DNA of 64,000 nt from Adiantum capillus-veneris (GCA_014529385.2 CM043952.1:65062370-65126369), one strand, 5' to 3'. Shown: positions 8,491-19,078, counted from the stretch's first letter. Made by a program: numbers and translations. The notes: generated from the sequence alone by a model not told the origin.

Positions 8491-10719
8491 TTAAACAGGC
8501 ACTAACGCTTGTTCTTCCTGATTCTCTAAGGTTGGTGCATATCTAATGCCCACTGGTCTTGCTCCTGGTAAAGGTGGTTGTTGTCCCAATACCGGTTGCG
8601 ATCTTTCTATCCCCATAGGTCCTGGTACATTTCCCGTTGGGTATCGAGGTACTGGATGTACTTGAGGTGGTGCTAATTGAGCAGGAGGTGCATACTGACG
8701 CTCCCTTACATACCCTTTGTTGTAATAGCACTCCTCTGTTGGATGGTTTGTCCATTTTTGTTCAATAGCACACCATTTCAGTGTTTTTGGCAATGGTTTT
8801 TGGTATGGTGCCATCCTTTTTAGAGCATCTTCTATCATTTGCTCTACATTTGGCATGGTTGTTGGTTGAACATTCTTTTTAGTGGTAGTCTCGCTCGCTA
8901 CAGAGGAGGAGCTACTGGATGCAAAATCTGTATCCGCTGACACCTCTCCATAAACCGTACAGTTATCCACTAAGTACAATGCCTCTCTCGCTACGGAGGA
9001 GGAGCTACTGGATGCAAAATCTGTATCCGCTGACACCTCTCCATAAACCGTACAGTTATCCACTAAGTACAATGCCTCTCTCGTTACTTGCTCGAAACTT
9101 GTACAAGCTTTCAAGTGCAAGTCCTTGAGAGTGTCGTTTCTCAGTCCCTCAATAAAGAGAACAGATAGTCTGTCATCTTGTGGTCGTTCACGTACTGGAC
9201 ATCTCTCAATGTATTGTTTGAAGCGAAGTGAAGCTTCCTTCACTTTTTCGTGTTCTCTCTGTTTAAAAGCATATATTTGTGAGACCGTATTGTGCTTAAT
9301 CCCTCTTTTTGAGAATTCCTCAGCAAACTCTCTTAGCAAATGGTCAATGTCATGGAATCCCCCTATGTTCAGTGGTTGAAACCATGTCAATGCCGTACCT
9401 TCTAGAGTAAGACCAAATCCCTCGTATTGTGTATGGAAATCTGTTATCTGCTCAGCTCTTAAGACTTGCTTAAAGAGTGACACATGTGCATACGGATCTC
9501 CTGAACCACCATACTTCTTTGGCATACACTTCGCTACTTGAGATGGTCTCATACGTCTATGGTCTGCTACCAATCTCATTGCTCCTGTGTCCCGGCTAAA
9601 GCTTTCTCTAGCATCATGGACTTCATGGGTTACCCTTGTCGGTTCCCCTGCCCTGAATCTACTACTAGGAGGTAAATGTGATGGTTCCGCTTCGAACCTT
9701 GGACCTGGAGTGGTATATGTGTGGATTGGAACTGCACTACCTCGATTCGTATCCATTGACTCTCTGGAATGTAATGATCCCATTGGTCCAAGCTTCGAGT
9801 ACGGAGGTTGGCTGAAAGAGTCAGCAACCTGAGTTCTTTGTCCTCCTGTTGTCATTGGGTTTTTCACTCCATTTGTTGGTGCTGGTCTTTGTGAGCTAGA
9901 AGTAACATAATACTGATGTAGTGGTCCCCCAAAGTATGTATATCCTTCTAATTCTTTCTTGCCCATTGTTGAGTATTGCCTCCCATACTTGTCGTAAGCG
10001 GCAATTTTCACTTCCGATCCCTCTGTGTAGGTAAACACATAAAGTCTTTTTTGGTCTGTCAACTCTCCGGTGTAGGGTTCTTCACATCTATAATAGAGAT
10101 CTTGCTCCCCATTATTATATTTGTATAGCCCCACATAGATGTTATCAGTGTTGATCCTTGTAGTTTCATTCTCTCTTCTTAACTTCGCATCAGGGAATTT
10201 CATTATTGGTGCCTTCTCCTCAAGTTCTTCATCTACTTTGGCTTTGGTGCCCATCAATCCCCACTTGTCCACAATGTTAGGGTTTAGGACTACCAAGTAC
10301 ATGGTACCCTCGTCATCTAGATATCTATCTCCACTATAGCTCACAGGCACTAAGTCCTTGAACTCACTAGGTCTCTCCTCTATCTTTACACAATAGCGGT
10401 CCATTGCATCTTTGTAGATCTTGGCACCTTGCTCATTGTCGTACTGGTATTTTATGAACAATAGCTTCATTGTGGCGGAAGGGTTTGATGATCCTGCTGC
10501 CATATTTTCTCTGTTGTTCAGGTTCAAGTGTTCCAAGTGTTCGGTGAAAATCTCGTAAGATCTCTCCGAAGAAGTATCAGAGACACTTCCTTCAAAGATC
10601 GGCTCTAATGGTTGCACCCAACTTTGGTTTACACTTCCCTCGGTTGATATGACACTTGCTTGTTCCCCTTGTTTTAGTTGGTTATTCTGGAGATTCCTGC
10701 CCGATATCAAATTCATCAA
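8491..10719 (-). CDS. gag: Element A Gag main part
   Basis: 742 residues. The start at 10719 follows the leader and is the first long methionine frame. The N-terminal half (to about residue 380) is not recognisable. About residues 385-570 match the plant retrotransposon Gag fold: CMPKKYGGSGDPYAHV, LEGTALTWF, FAEEFSKRG, and KVKEASLRFKQYIERCP followed by FIEGLRNDTL. Then comes a 31-residue tandem duplication, and a Pro/Gln-rich tail ends at TAA, after which the frame continues into the zinc knuckles. The product would form the virus-like particle. The length is large for a gypsy Gag, because of the unrecognised N-terminal half. Confidence 0.85.
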   Translation of the reverse strand: MMNLISGRNLQNNQLKQGEQASVISTEGSVNQSWVQPLEPIFEGSVSDTSSERSYEIFTEHLEHLNLNNRENMAAGSSNPSATMKLLFIKYQYDNEQGAKIYKDAMDRYCVKIEERPSEFKDLVPVSYSGDRYLDDEGTMYLVVLNPNIVDKWGLMGTKAKVDEELEEKAPIMKFPDAKLRRENETTRINTDNIYVGLYKYNNGEQDLYYRCEEPYTGELTDQKRLYVFTYTEGSEVKIAAYDKYGRQYSTMGKKELEGYTYFGGPLHQYYVTSSSQRPAPTNGVKNPMTTGGQRTQVADSFSQPPYSKLGPMGSLHSRESMDTNRGSAVPIHTYTTPGPRFEAEPSHLPPSSRFRAGEPTRVTHEVHDARESFSRDTGAMRLVADHRRMRPSQVAKCMPKKYGGSGDPYAHVSLFKQVLRAEQITDFHTQYEGFGLTLEGTALTWFQPLNIGGFHDIDHLLREFAEEFSKRGIKHNTVSQIYAFKQREHEKVKEASLRFKQYIERCPVRERPQDDRLSVLFIEGLRNDTLKDLHLKACTSFEQVTREALYLVDNCTVYGEVSADTDFASSSSSSVAREALYLVDNCTVYGEVSADTDFASSSSSSVASETTTKKNVQPTTMPNVEQMIEDALKRMAPYQKPLPKTLKWCAIEQKWTNHPTEECYYNKGYVRERQYAPPAQLAPPQVHPVPRYPTGNVPGPMGIERSQPVLGQQPPLPGARPVGIRYAPTLENQEEQALVPV
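8896..9081 (-). repeat. 93-bp in-frame tandem duplication in element A gag
   Basis: Two nearly identical 93-bp units (matching points 8911 and 9004) encode REALYLVDNCTVYGEV plus a DFASSSSSS run twice. The near identity shows a recent event, and the multiple of three keeps gag open. Confidence 0.9.
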
Positions 10720-12121
10720 TTCCCCTAAAGGACTTTAACTTTTCCGTCTCGGCAATTTGTTTTCCCCAAGTTTTTGTGGTCAGAATTGATCCAAACTGAT
10801 TGATACTTGATCAATTGTTTAATCTTGTCAGTTGGACAACTTCTGTTTCATCAAGTGAGAATTTTGTTGCAGTTATGCTGAAAAAGACATTATACGCGTA
10901 TGATGTCTTTTTTCACAGATTTGGACTATTTTGGTTATGCTCACTCTCAGTAGCCCCCTTATGCTCTGTCCACTCACAAAATTCAGTTTGAACTCTGTTT
11001 GAGCAAGTTATGGCTAATTTAGGCTTTTCTTGGCAATTTTCCGCTTTTGACTTGTTTTGGGTCAATTGTGATCCAAATGGGATGAAACTTGAAATATAAC
11101 CTCTAGACAGCTATTACAATGGATCTGTGTTGGCAAAGTATCAAAATATGTCCAAAATTAGGTCAAAGACATCATACGCGTATGATGTCTTTTTCATCAA
11201 TTTGGGTCAAGACTTGATATTTTTGCTTTCTACAGTGTTTGTAACAATCTTGTCAGGTCAAATATCAAAAATAAGCAGTGGATGTGCTAAAAGACATTAT
11301 ACGCGTATGATGTCTTTTGTCCCAGATTTTAACTATTCTTGGTTTTAAGCCTTCTCCAATGTTTATAATTGAGTTTCAAGTGTTTTTGTCAGGTTTGAAT
11401 GTAAAAACAAGATCTGAATCCAAAATTTCCTATTCTTTGCGTTTCTTGGACTCCGACTTGTCTTTTTGGGTTTCTTTGAGTGTTAATGCTCTTGTTTTAA
11501 GTTGAAATTAGGGTATAACTCCCCTTTTGAACACTCTGGTAAAGTCAAAATTTCTGTTTTGGTCTCTGTTTGGTCATTTAGACATCATACGCGTATGATG
11601 TCTAAAGTTGCAGATTTCTAGTTTTTTGGCACAGAATCCTTCCTAAAGCTTTCTCAAGTGCTCAGCAACCCCCAGATACACAGAAAATTTCTCTGACTTT
11701 TGTTTATTGCAAGTTTCACTACTAACTCGACGGTTTAGTGATCTAACATGCAATCAACCATATCAAGCAAATACTCCAATGATTACTAGCTCTAGATCAG
11801 GATCAAATGAAGTCCTACCTAAGCTATTCCTAATCATAAAATGGGTTTGGTAATTGTGATTTTAAAGAGATCCACTGCCACTCACGGACTAGCAAATTCT
11901 TCTTCTATCAACAACTACTCAACACCAACAAAACAACAAACAAATCTAAGCTAAACTAAAAATACTGTCAACACGGAAGACCCAGGAATACCCCACTTCC
12001 TAGTATCTCTCGAGATCTTCGGAGTCCACCACTCCTAGATCTTTTCTAACTAAAGTATACAAAGTAGTTTATACGACTCACCTCGTAGGATTAGTCTAAG
12101 GTCACCTACTTAGGGCTCTCG
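10720..12121 (-). other. 5' leader of element A
   Basis: About 1.4 kb between the primer site and gag without a plausible reading frame. It contains four copies of a 24-bp palindrome (10885, 11167, 11292, 11580) in diverged repeat units that share phrases such as GTCAATTGTGATCCAAA. Element B has a related leader at 13073-13301 and 18433-18800. A long untranslated leader is normal for gypsy elements; the palindromes are not. Confidence 0.7.
10885..11603. repeat. Four 24-bp palindromes in the element A leader
   Basis: The copies lie at 10885-10908, 11167-11190, 11292-11315 and 11580-11603. The half-site AGACATCATACG is followed by its own reverse complement; copies 2 and 4 are perfect, and copies 1 and 3 have one T-for-C change in the left arm. 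Intervals are 282, 125 and 288 bp. A degenerate fifth copy lies in element B at 18434-18456. Possible roles are an RNA hairpin or kissing-loop dimerisation/packaging signal, or a dimeric protein binding site; nothing here distinguishes these. Confidence 0.9.
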
Positions 12122-12139
12122 TCCCCGGCAGCGGCGCCA
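12122..12139 (-). other. Primer binding site of element A (tRNA-Asp type)
   Basis: The minus strand reads TGGCGCCGCTGCCGGGGA, which is complementary to the 3' end of plant tRNA-Asp with one mismatch as I recall that sequence. It sits two bases inside the LTR edge at 12142, as expected for a minus-strand primer site. Confidence 0.85.
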
Positions 12140-12141
12140 AA

Positions 12142-13072
12142 TGTTAAGGCGGTTACGCCGCTAGCGGAAGCTAAATAGCGAGAACTCAACCAACAACAGA
12201 ATTTGTCAGACGAGGACGGAGCTTGACCCGCAGGCGCATGGAAACAACTAGGTGGGTGTCAAATCACCTACTCGACCTTCTAATGACAATCACTACTAAG
12301 GAAATCAAATCTAAGTTCTAAAATACGCAAGTGACTAAAATCCGTACTACGAACGAATGCTATACAAAACAGGATCTAGAATCATTGATTCGATCTCAAA
12401 CTCAAGGGGAAGTCTATACACTAGGTAAGAACAACACCCTAAAGACTTGAACCGCAAAATCAACCTATAACCACGCCGTGCGGTAAACGCGTATGAAGAC
12501 AGGCCGAAAAATACAGGTGATCGAAACTTGACCCCGATGTGTAGCTCTACTCGTTGTGGTTCTATAGATATGCTGCACGCTCTATTCCGACACACGAGTT
12601 GGAAGAAAACTCACACCGAAGCTCGTAGGAACTTACCACACATAGAAGCCGAGAGCACGCAATCTTGGTATCTGTGCGTAGCTCTCGCCGTTGCTAACAT
12701 AATGGCGGTGTCGCTTCTCCAATGGCGGCTCCGTAGCTCGCGTAGCAAGTAGATAAGACTCTCTCTCTCTCTCTCTCACTCTCTCAGACACAGTCACGGC
12801 GCTCAAAAACTCACTTTGATTAAAAACTGAATCCCTTAGGTTACAAAAACTTTGGCTTATATACCTCAGCCTTGGAGGTGAGAACATCTCTAACTAATTA
12901 CATCAGCAAGTGAAATTACTTCGGAATTACAAGCTGGAAACTCAAGTGAGTCCCGTTACTTAATGAATGGCTCAAATCAAAATTAATGTCGGAAAGACAT
13001 TTATTACAATCAATGGTTACAAAATGATGAGTGTGAGCAAAAATGTGGGTGTGATCCTCTGCTGGCTCAACA
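12142..13072 (-). repeat. 5' LTR of element A
   Basis: It begins on the plus strand with TGTTAAGGCGG next to the primer site. On the minus strand a TATA box (12854-12865) precedes a (GA)n-rich transcribed part. The outer edge is placed at 13072 because the minus strand starts TGTTGAGCC there and because sequence beyond it resembles the plus-strand leader of element B. No second copy exists in the window for comparison, so this edge is uncertain. Confidence 0.55.
12854..12865 (-). promoter_or_regulatory. TATA box of element A LTR
   Basis: The minus strand reads GGTATATAAGCC, about 210 bases inside the presumed outer LTR edge and 710 bases before the primer site. The position fits a retrotransposon U3 promoter driving the minus-strand genomic RNA. 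Confidence 0.55.
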
Positions 13073-13301
13073 CTCCCATAGTGTCCTAAGGCATAAAAGA
13101 AGTTCCTAGCCAAAAATTTCATTGCATTTGGAGCATATTTTGGCTGAAAAGTGTCAAAAGACGGAAATTGGGCAAGGTTCATGCTTGCATTGACCATAAC
13201 TTGCACAAAAAGTGTGGAAATTGAATTTTTAAAGTTGTTGAGGGTTGCTTGAGTGATAAGGAGTCTTTGGACAAAAGTCACTTCATTTTTTCACAAAAAA
13301 T
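13073..13301 (+). other. 5' leader fragment of element B, interrupted by copia 1
   Basis: Phrases such as GTCAAAAGACGGAAATTG and CCATAACTTGCACAAA match the element A leader read in its own (minus) direction around 10980-11060. Here they run on the plus strand, the direction of element B. The match resumes at 18433 with the degenerate palindrome, so copia 1 sits inside this leader. B's own 5' LTR is not seen between here and the A LTR. Confidence 0.6.
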
Positions 13302-13527
13302 TGTTACCATATACATGTGGTAGTGATGTGTGGGAACACACTAGGACCGTCGGGGCATTTTTTCCCTCTTTAGGAGGTTTTCCCCCCGTGCATTGTATAT
13401 ATGCCTATCACTCTAGGGCTATCTATCTTGCCATTTCACACCAAGTAATCCACTCTCTATTGTGTGACTCGAGCTTTTTTCATCTTCTCCAAGCTGTGTG
13501 TGTTTTCTTGCAACCCTAATGCCAACA
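13302..13527 (+). repeat. 5' LTR of copia 1
   Basis: 226 bp, TG...CA ends, TGTATATATGCC near 13395 as a possible TATA box, directly followed by the primer site. The partner is 18207-18432. Confidence 0.93.
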
Positions 13528-13529
13528 AT

Positions 13530-13541
13530 TGGTATCAAAGC
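13530..13541 (+). other. Primer binding site of copia 1
   Basis: TGGTATCAAAGC, one change from the canonical TGGTATCAGAGC that pairs with initiator tRNA-Met, two bases after the LTR. Confidence 0.9.
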
Positions 13542-13895
13542 AGGTCACGTCCTCCTGGGCTTAGTCTCGCCACAGCAGCTCTAGCAAACGCCTGCTCACT
13601 TTCTCTGATTTCAGTGAGCTTTGGCGAGCATTCGTAGGTTTACAAAAATTTTAGGTGTGCTCATAGAGCTCAGTCTGCTCAAGTTTTTGATTCAAGCTCA
13701 ATTCGACCTCCGTTTTCCACTACAACCAGGTCTGCACATGCAATTTTGTCATTTTGTACAGAATTTTTATCAGTGCCAATTACTACATAACAGGTCCCAT
13801 ATAGTCTACTGCGGGTTGTGTTATATAGCACGTGTTGGTATCACTCAATTTCTCCTCATTTCGGGCAGTTTTCACGTCAGCTGCATGCATTTTCC

Positions 13896-14970
13896 ATGGT
13901 TGACAACAACATAGATGTGTTCAAGATGCTTGCTGCTAAGGACAAATTGGATGGGGGCAATTGCCCTATGTGGGCTTACATGATCTTGTGTCAAAAGGCG
14001 TCTAGAATATTGTGCAGGGCATTGATGTATGTCCTTGTTCTAAGGATGTAGGCGATGTTGAGGATGTGGTAGGTCTTGCTGCAAGGATTGCTGTTGTTGG
14101 AGTTGTTTTTCATACAACGAAACAAGCTCGTTGGGATGTAAAGGATGCGGAGACTCATGTGTTGATTGTGTTGTTTGTGAAGCGCATCATTACTCCTCAC
14201 ATTCGTTCCTAGAAACTTTCAAAACAGGCTTGGGATATTCTGGTTGTTCTTTATGCAAGTCGCAATGAGGCAAAAATTGCATTGCTGCGTGAAGAGATGG
14301 AGTTGCATGAGGAAGATGAAATGGACACTTTCCTTGATGGTGTCAAGGATGTTAATGAGCAACTAATTTCTGCAGGAGAAGTCATTTTTGGTAGTTCACT
14401 TGTGCAGATTGTTCTTGATGCTTTGCCAGATTCTTACCAGACTTTTGCTAGTACTTGGAGACTTATAATCCAAGAAAATCCCGAAGTTGTCGTTTGATGC
14501 AGTATGCACATTGCTATTGCAAGAGTCACTTTTTCCAAAGAAATCAAGACTAGACAGCGTGCAGTTGAACAGGCTTTTATTGCAGCTCAAAGAAAACATG
14601 GGAACAACAATGTAACCACTACTTATGGTTCTGCTGCGAGTGGCAAAACTTCTGTTCCTAATGCTTTTGTTGGTAGCACTTTGTCTGGAGATTTTGGTGA
14701 TAAGGAAAAAAAGAAGATGCATTGCCATTATTGTAAAGCTAATGATCACTTGATCAAGCAGTGTCCAAAATTGAAGGCAAAAGAGGCTAAGAAGAAAGAG
14801 GTTGGATCCACTACAGGGTCCAATACAAGTGCAGCAATTGAAGAACCTTCTTTCAAAGGAGATTGTGATGCTGATGTTGATGTAGAATGGGCATTTAGTC
14901 CAGAGTGCACTTATGATCCTATTGTCCATGATGCATGTATGTCTGTTGCTGCAGATTCACATGTGATATT
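13896..14970 (+). pseudogene. gag: Copia 1 gag pseudogene
   Basis: Starts at an ATG giving MVDNNIDVFKMLAAKDKLDG and NCPMWAYMI, matching the N-terminal UBN2-type Gag of copia. The reading continues through shifted frames (LDALPDSYQTFAST near 14425) to a zinc knuckle CHYCKANDHLIKQC near 14720, with standard C-x2-C-x4-H-x4-C spacing. Stops near 14212 and 14495 and frame changes show it cannot make a whole Gag. Confidence 0.85.
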
Positions 14971-16530
14971 TTGATAGTGGTGTTACAAAGCACATTACCT
15001 CACATCGTGATTTCTTTACCTCTATTGAGTCTGTCCCTCATGGGAATATGGTGACTTGTGTCAAAAATGCCTCTTATTCTGTTCAAGGAGTTGGAAAGAT
15101 TGTGCTTACTGCTGCAAATGGCAGTTCTTTCACACTTGTTGATGCATTGTATGTACCTGGGATAAAAAAGAACCTTTTGTCTGTGTCTGCACTTGCTAGA
15201 CTCGGTCTTGTAGTCAAATTTGTGGACGATAGATGTACAGTTCATGATCTTAGTTTTGGTGATGAAATTGTTGCATCTGGTCTTTTGTGTCGTGGGCTGT
15301 ATAAGCTCATTTTGTATGACAAGTGTGGACAAAATTTTGCAAATACAATCGCAGATTCAAGGGTTGTTTCACATGCAAAACTATGGCATGCACGTTTTGG
15401 GTATCTAAATTTTGCCAGTTTGCTGCGTTTGCAAAAATATGATATAGTTTCTTCTTTGCCGCCTCTTGAAGAACCTGTCAAGCATGTTTGTGAAGGATGT
15501 ATTTTGGGTAAAATGTAGCGTGCTAAGTTTCCAAAGGATGGGTCAGCTCGTGCTACATGGAGATTGTAGCTTGTGCATAGTGATGTTTGTGGGCCTATGC
15601 AAACTCTATCCTTGGGAAATTACTTGTATTTCGTGACTTTCATTGATGACTACTTCATGCATGCATGGGTATATCCGTTGAAAGCTAAGTCCGAAGTGTT
15701 TATGTGCTTCAAGCAATTTCTTGCTATGGCTGAAAATGTCTTGAAATGTACAATGGGCACCCTCCGTTCCGATCGATGGGGGGAGAATATGTCTCATGAA
15801 TTTAATGCATTTTTGGCTAGTCGTGGGATAAAACACCAATGTACAGTGCCGTATATGCCTGAGCAAAATGGTGTTGCTGAGAGGAAAAATAGGTCTCTTA
15901 TGGAAATGGCACAATGTATGGTCAAGGGTCAAGCTTTACCACATTCTTTTTGGCTCATGTGTGCCACTTATGTACTCAGCAGGTGTCCTACAAAAGCGTT
16001 GCAGTCTATGACTCCATATGAAGCATGGCATGATAGAAAGCCTTCTATTGAGCACATGCATGTTTTTTGTTGTTTGGCATATGCTTTGGTGCCACAAACA
16101 CAACACAAAAAATTAGATGATAAGGCTGTCAAATGTATTTTTGTTGGTTATAGTGCTAAAAGCAAAGGTTATAGGTTGTATTATCCACAAACAAAGCGTA
16201 TTTTGGTTTCACGGGGATGTTGTGTTTGTGGAAGATTCATTTCAACCCTTGCTGTCATGTACTAGAGACAGTAATGTCAGCTCACATGACATTTATGACA
16301 CTTTGTCACCTCTTTTCAGTGGTGGAAGAACAATGTATGAGGCAAATGTACAGCCTATGGGGGTTTTTGAAAATGTAACAAATCAACCTATTACTGATGC
16401 AGATATACATGATGCACTTGATGAGGAAAGGGCTGAAAATGAGCAGGCTACAGGTATGCCAAAATGGCTGGTGCACACTTTGCGTGACAGTAAATTGGAT
16501 GCACCTTTTTCAAGTCGCACTTGTTAAGAT
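14970..16530 (+). pseudogene. pol: Copia 1 protease and integrase remnant
   Basis: The protease core FDSGVTKHITSHRDFF follows gag after a one-base frame change (consensus DSGA has become DSGV). VDALYVPGIKKNLLSVSAL is the typical copia protease tail. A pre-integrase HHCC module (LWHARFGYLNFASLL, CEGCILGKM) leads to the integrase core: SDVCGP, RSDRWGENMSHEF and NGVAERKNRSL carry the D, D and E. In-frame stops lie near 15516 and 15566 and again after 16260. Confidence 0.88.
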
Positions 16531-18078
16531 CTCGCCATGCATCTTATGCATCAGATTGTTATGCTTTGGCTGTGTTTAGCTTACATGATGTTGAGGAACC
16601 TCTGTCTTTTGATGAAGCACAAAGTTCAAAAATTTGGATGGCTGCCATGCAATCAGAATATGATGCACTTATAGAAAATGACACATGGACTTTATGTGAT
16701 TTGCCTCCTGGAAAAAAGGCCATTGGTACAAAGTGGGTTTGCAAGTTGAAACGAAAGCCGGATGGTGAGGTTGATGGCCATAAGGCTCGACTTGTTGCAA
16801 AAGGCTATGCGCAACAGAAAGGCATAGATTATGAAGAAATTTTTGCTTCCACTTGTCGTATGACTATTGTTTGTTTTCTATGTGCATTGGCTGCTCACTT
16901 TGGTTGGGATGTACATCAATTGGACATTGTTACTGCTTTCTTGAATGGTGACATATTTGAGGAAGTTTATGTAACGTAGTCTCGCAGTTTGTCAAGAAAG
17001 GACAAGAAGATAAGGTGTGCAAATGTAACAAAGCTTTGTATAGGTTGAAGCAATCTGCTTGTGCTTAGTATGAGAAGGCTGACACTCATTTGGTCAAACA
17101 AGGATTTTGTAACAGTCCAATAGAAAGAACATTGTATGTCAAGCATGAGGGCAATGTACTTCTCATTGTTGTTCTTTATTTGGATGATTTGCTGATCACT
17201 GGTGCCAATGAGGCACATATTGCTGAATTTAAGACTGATTTGAGTGCTACTTTCAAGGTGAAAGATTTGGGACTGTTGCATTATTACTTGGGCATACAGT
17301 TTAAACAGTGTGATGGTGGTATTGCATTGTGTCAAAAAAGTTACATAGAGACATTACTATGCAAGTTTGGACTTGAGGATTGCAAACCTATTGCCACTCC
17401 CATGGAAACAAGTTTGAAGTTGAGTGTCATGATGCTGGTGATCCTGCCGATGTCACTCTTTACCAAACTGCTATTAGCTGCCTCATTTATGTATGCAACA
17501 TGAGATTGTATATTTAGTTTGCAATCTCACAGGTCACTAGATTTATGCATAGCCCAGGTCTAAGCACTGGCAAGCAATCAAGAGGATTTTTCACTACTTG
17601 AGTGGCACTTTGCATCTTGGCTTGTTTTATCCCAAGGGGGGGATCATTGCCGCCAGATTTATATGCTTTTTTAGACTCAGCTTTGGCTGGTTGTTATGAC
17701 ATGCGAGTGTCCACAAGTGGTTTTTGTTTCATGCTTGGCAATACATGTATTTCATGGTTGAGCAAGAAGCAACCTACTGTGGCCACTTCCAGTTGTGAGG
17801 CTGAGTACATGGCACTCTTCACAAATACGGTCGAGTGTATATGGCTCAAACATTGTATGCCTGATTTGGATGTTGGACAAGACATTGCCAAAATCATCTA
17901 CACTGATAGTCAGAGCACATTGGCAGTTGCGAGGAACCCAGTTTTTCATGCTCGCACAAAGCACATTGAGGTGCATTATCACTATGTCAGGGAGAGGCCC
18001 TCAGCAAGAGAGATCAGCTTGGCTTATGTGCCAACACAGGACAACCTCGTAGATCTTTTCACAAAGGCATTCTCGTGA
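16530..18078 (+). pseudogene. pol: Copia 1 reverse transcriptase and RNase H remnant
   Basis: RT begins with WMAAMQSEYDALIENDTW and GTKWVCKLKRKPDGEVDGHKA, and shows QLDIVTAFLNGDIFEEVYV, then the active site YLDDLLITG near 17180. RNase H follows with SKKQPTVATSSCEAEYMAL and DSQSTLAVARNP, and ends VDLFTKAFS at 18078. Stops near 16977, 17067 and 17503 plus frame changes inactivate it. Confidence 0.9.
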
Positions 18079-18206
18079 GAAGTTTGAAGCTTTTTGCAAA
18101 GCTTTGGGCTTGCTACCCTTTGTGGACTGATCTTGTCCTCAGGGCATGGCCCTTCCCTTTACTTTTTGTGCCACCCCTCGTTCACCGCATCACTCCCACG
18201 GGGATT

Positions 18207-18432
18207 TGTTACCATATACATGTGGTAGTGATGTGTGTGAACACACTAGGACTGCCAGGGCATTTTTTCCCTCTTTAGAGGTTTTCCCCCCCGTGCATTG
18301 TATATATGCCCATCACTCTAGGGCTATCTATCTTTCCATTGCACACTAAGTAATACACTCTCTATTGTGTGCCTTGAGCTTCCTTCGTCTTCTCCAAGCT
18401 GTGTGTGTTTTCTTGCAACCCTAATTCCAACA
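18207..18432 (+). repeat. 3' LTR of copia 1
   Basis: 226 bp, partner of 13302-13527; differences are scattered substitutions and two one-base indels in a G and a C run. It is preceded by CCCACGGGGATT, a weak polypurine tract. Confidence 0.93.
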
Positions 18433-18433
18433 A

Positions 18434-18456
18434 AGACATTGTACTGTATGATGTCT
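18434..18456. repeat. Degenerate leader palindrome in element B
   Basis: AGACATTGTAC then TGTATGATGTCT, one base shorter than the element A palindrome and with a damaged centre. It begins two bases after the copia 1 LTR, so this copy tied the flank to the A/B family. Confidence 0.8.
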
Positions 18457-18789
18457 TCGGTCCCAAAAATTAGGAGCCAAAACCAACATCTGAGCTCACA
18501 AAAGTGTTTGCCATCACAAAATAGGCAGAGGGACCAAGTTTCATTCAATTTGGATCACTTTTGGGTGAGATAACCTCCTAGGGAAGTTGCAAGCAACCAA
18601 ACAGGAAAAGGAGTGATTGACCTGTCTAAAAGTGTCAAAATCACAAACTGAGACTTGGAGTGGTTAGAGTACATCAAGGAGAGTCTATTGTTAAAGTTTG
18701 GAGCAATCCTGACTCCTCTGCTGCCAGGTGCTAGAATGGCTGTAGACATGAGATACACATCGATGATGGAATCATCTAAGAAACAAGCG

Positions 18790-19078
18790 ATAGTATGAAC
18801 TACAATGTATTATAACAACCAAAGCAGGTGTTGCCCTTTAAAGCAACAGAATATGGGAGAACCACATGGAGTGGAGAGGCTAGTACAACCTCCACCTCCC
18901 GTGTTTCGACATGAAGAAAGAAGGTATGGGATGGAAAGAAGGATATTGCGGTTCAATGTGAATAGCGGCTTAGCTAGGTTAGAGCCTGTTTACAACCAAG
19001 AGGAAATGCAAGAAGAAGCTCCTCAACTAGAGACAGACTGTCACAAAAGCTGCGACAACAACCACTTGTTCAAACAAT
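18790..19078 (+). pseudogene. gag: Element B gag tail fragment
   Basis: TTMYYNNQSR corresponds to TEECYYNKGY near the end of A gag, and a Pro-rich stretch, GMERR and NQEEMQEEAP follow as in the A tail (GIERS, NQEEQALVP). The fragment ends in CDNNHLFKQ, the first half of a zinc knuckle whose last Cys lies beyond copia 2 at 24041. Only about 350 bases separate it from the leader palindrome, where A has about 2 kb of gag, so most of gag is deleted. Confidence 0.7.

Larger units (their letters stand above)
1111..13072 (-). mobile_element. Ty3/gypsy LTR retrotransposon A (3' LTR outside window)
   Basis: Minus-strand element running from the 5' LTR (12142-13072) through primer site, leader, gag, protease, reverse transcriptase, RNase H, integrase and a C-terminal extension. 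The order PR-RT-RH-IN is that of Ty3/gypsy (Metaviridae). The coding region 10719-1111 stays in one frame for 9,609 bases and contains only four stop codons and no frameshift, so the copy is young or was under selection recently. The outer edge of the 5' LTR at 13072 is an estimate; the 3' LTR was not found. Confidence 0.8.
13302..18432 (+). mobile_element. Ty1/copia retrotransposon 1
   Basis: 5,131 bp with two 226-bp LTRs (13302-13527 and 18207-18432) that begin TGTTACC and end CCAACA. They differ at about 17 positions by eye, roughly 92-93% identical. Primer site, gag, protease, integrase, reverse transcriptase and RNase H occur in copia order, broken by several stops and frameshifts. It is inserted in an A-run of the element B leader just before a palindrome; the A-run hides any exact target duplication. 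Confidence 0.92.

Noticed and set aside
8911..9096. CRISPR-like repeats
   Set aside because: It is a two-unit coding duplication without spacers; no array of short regularly spaced repeats exists in the window.
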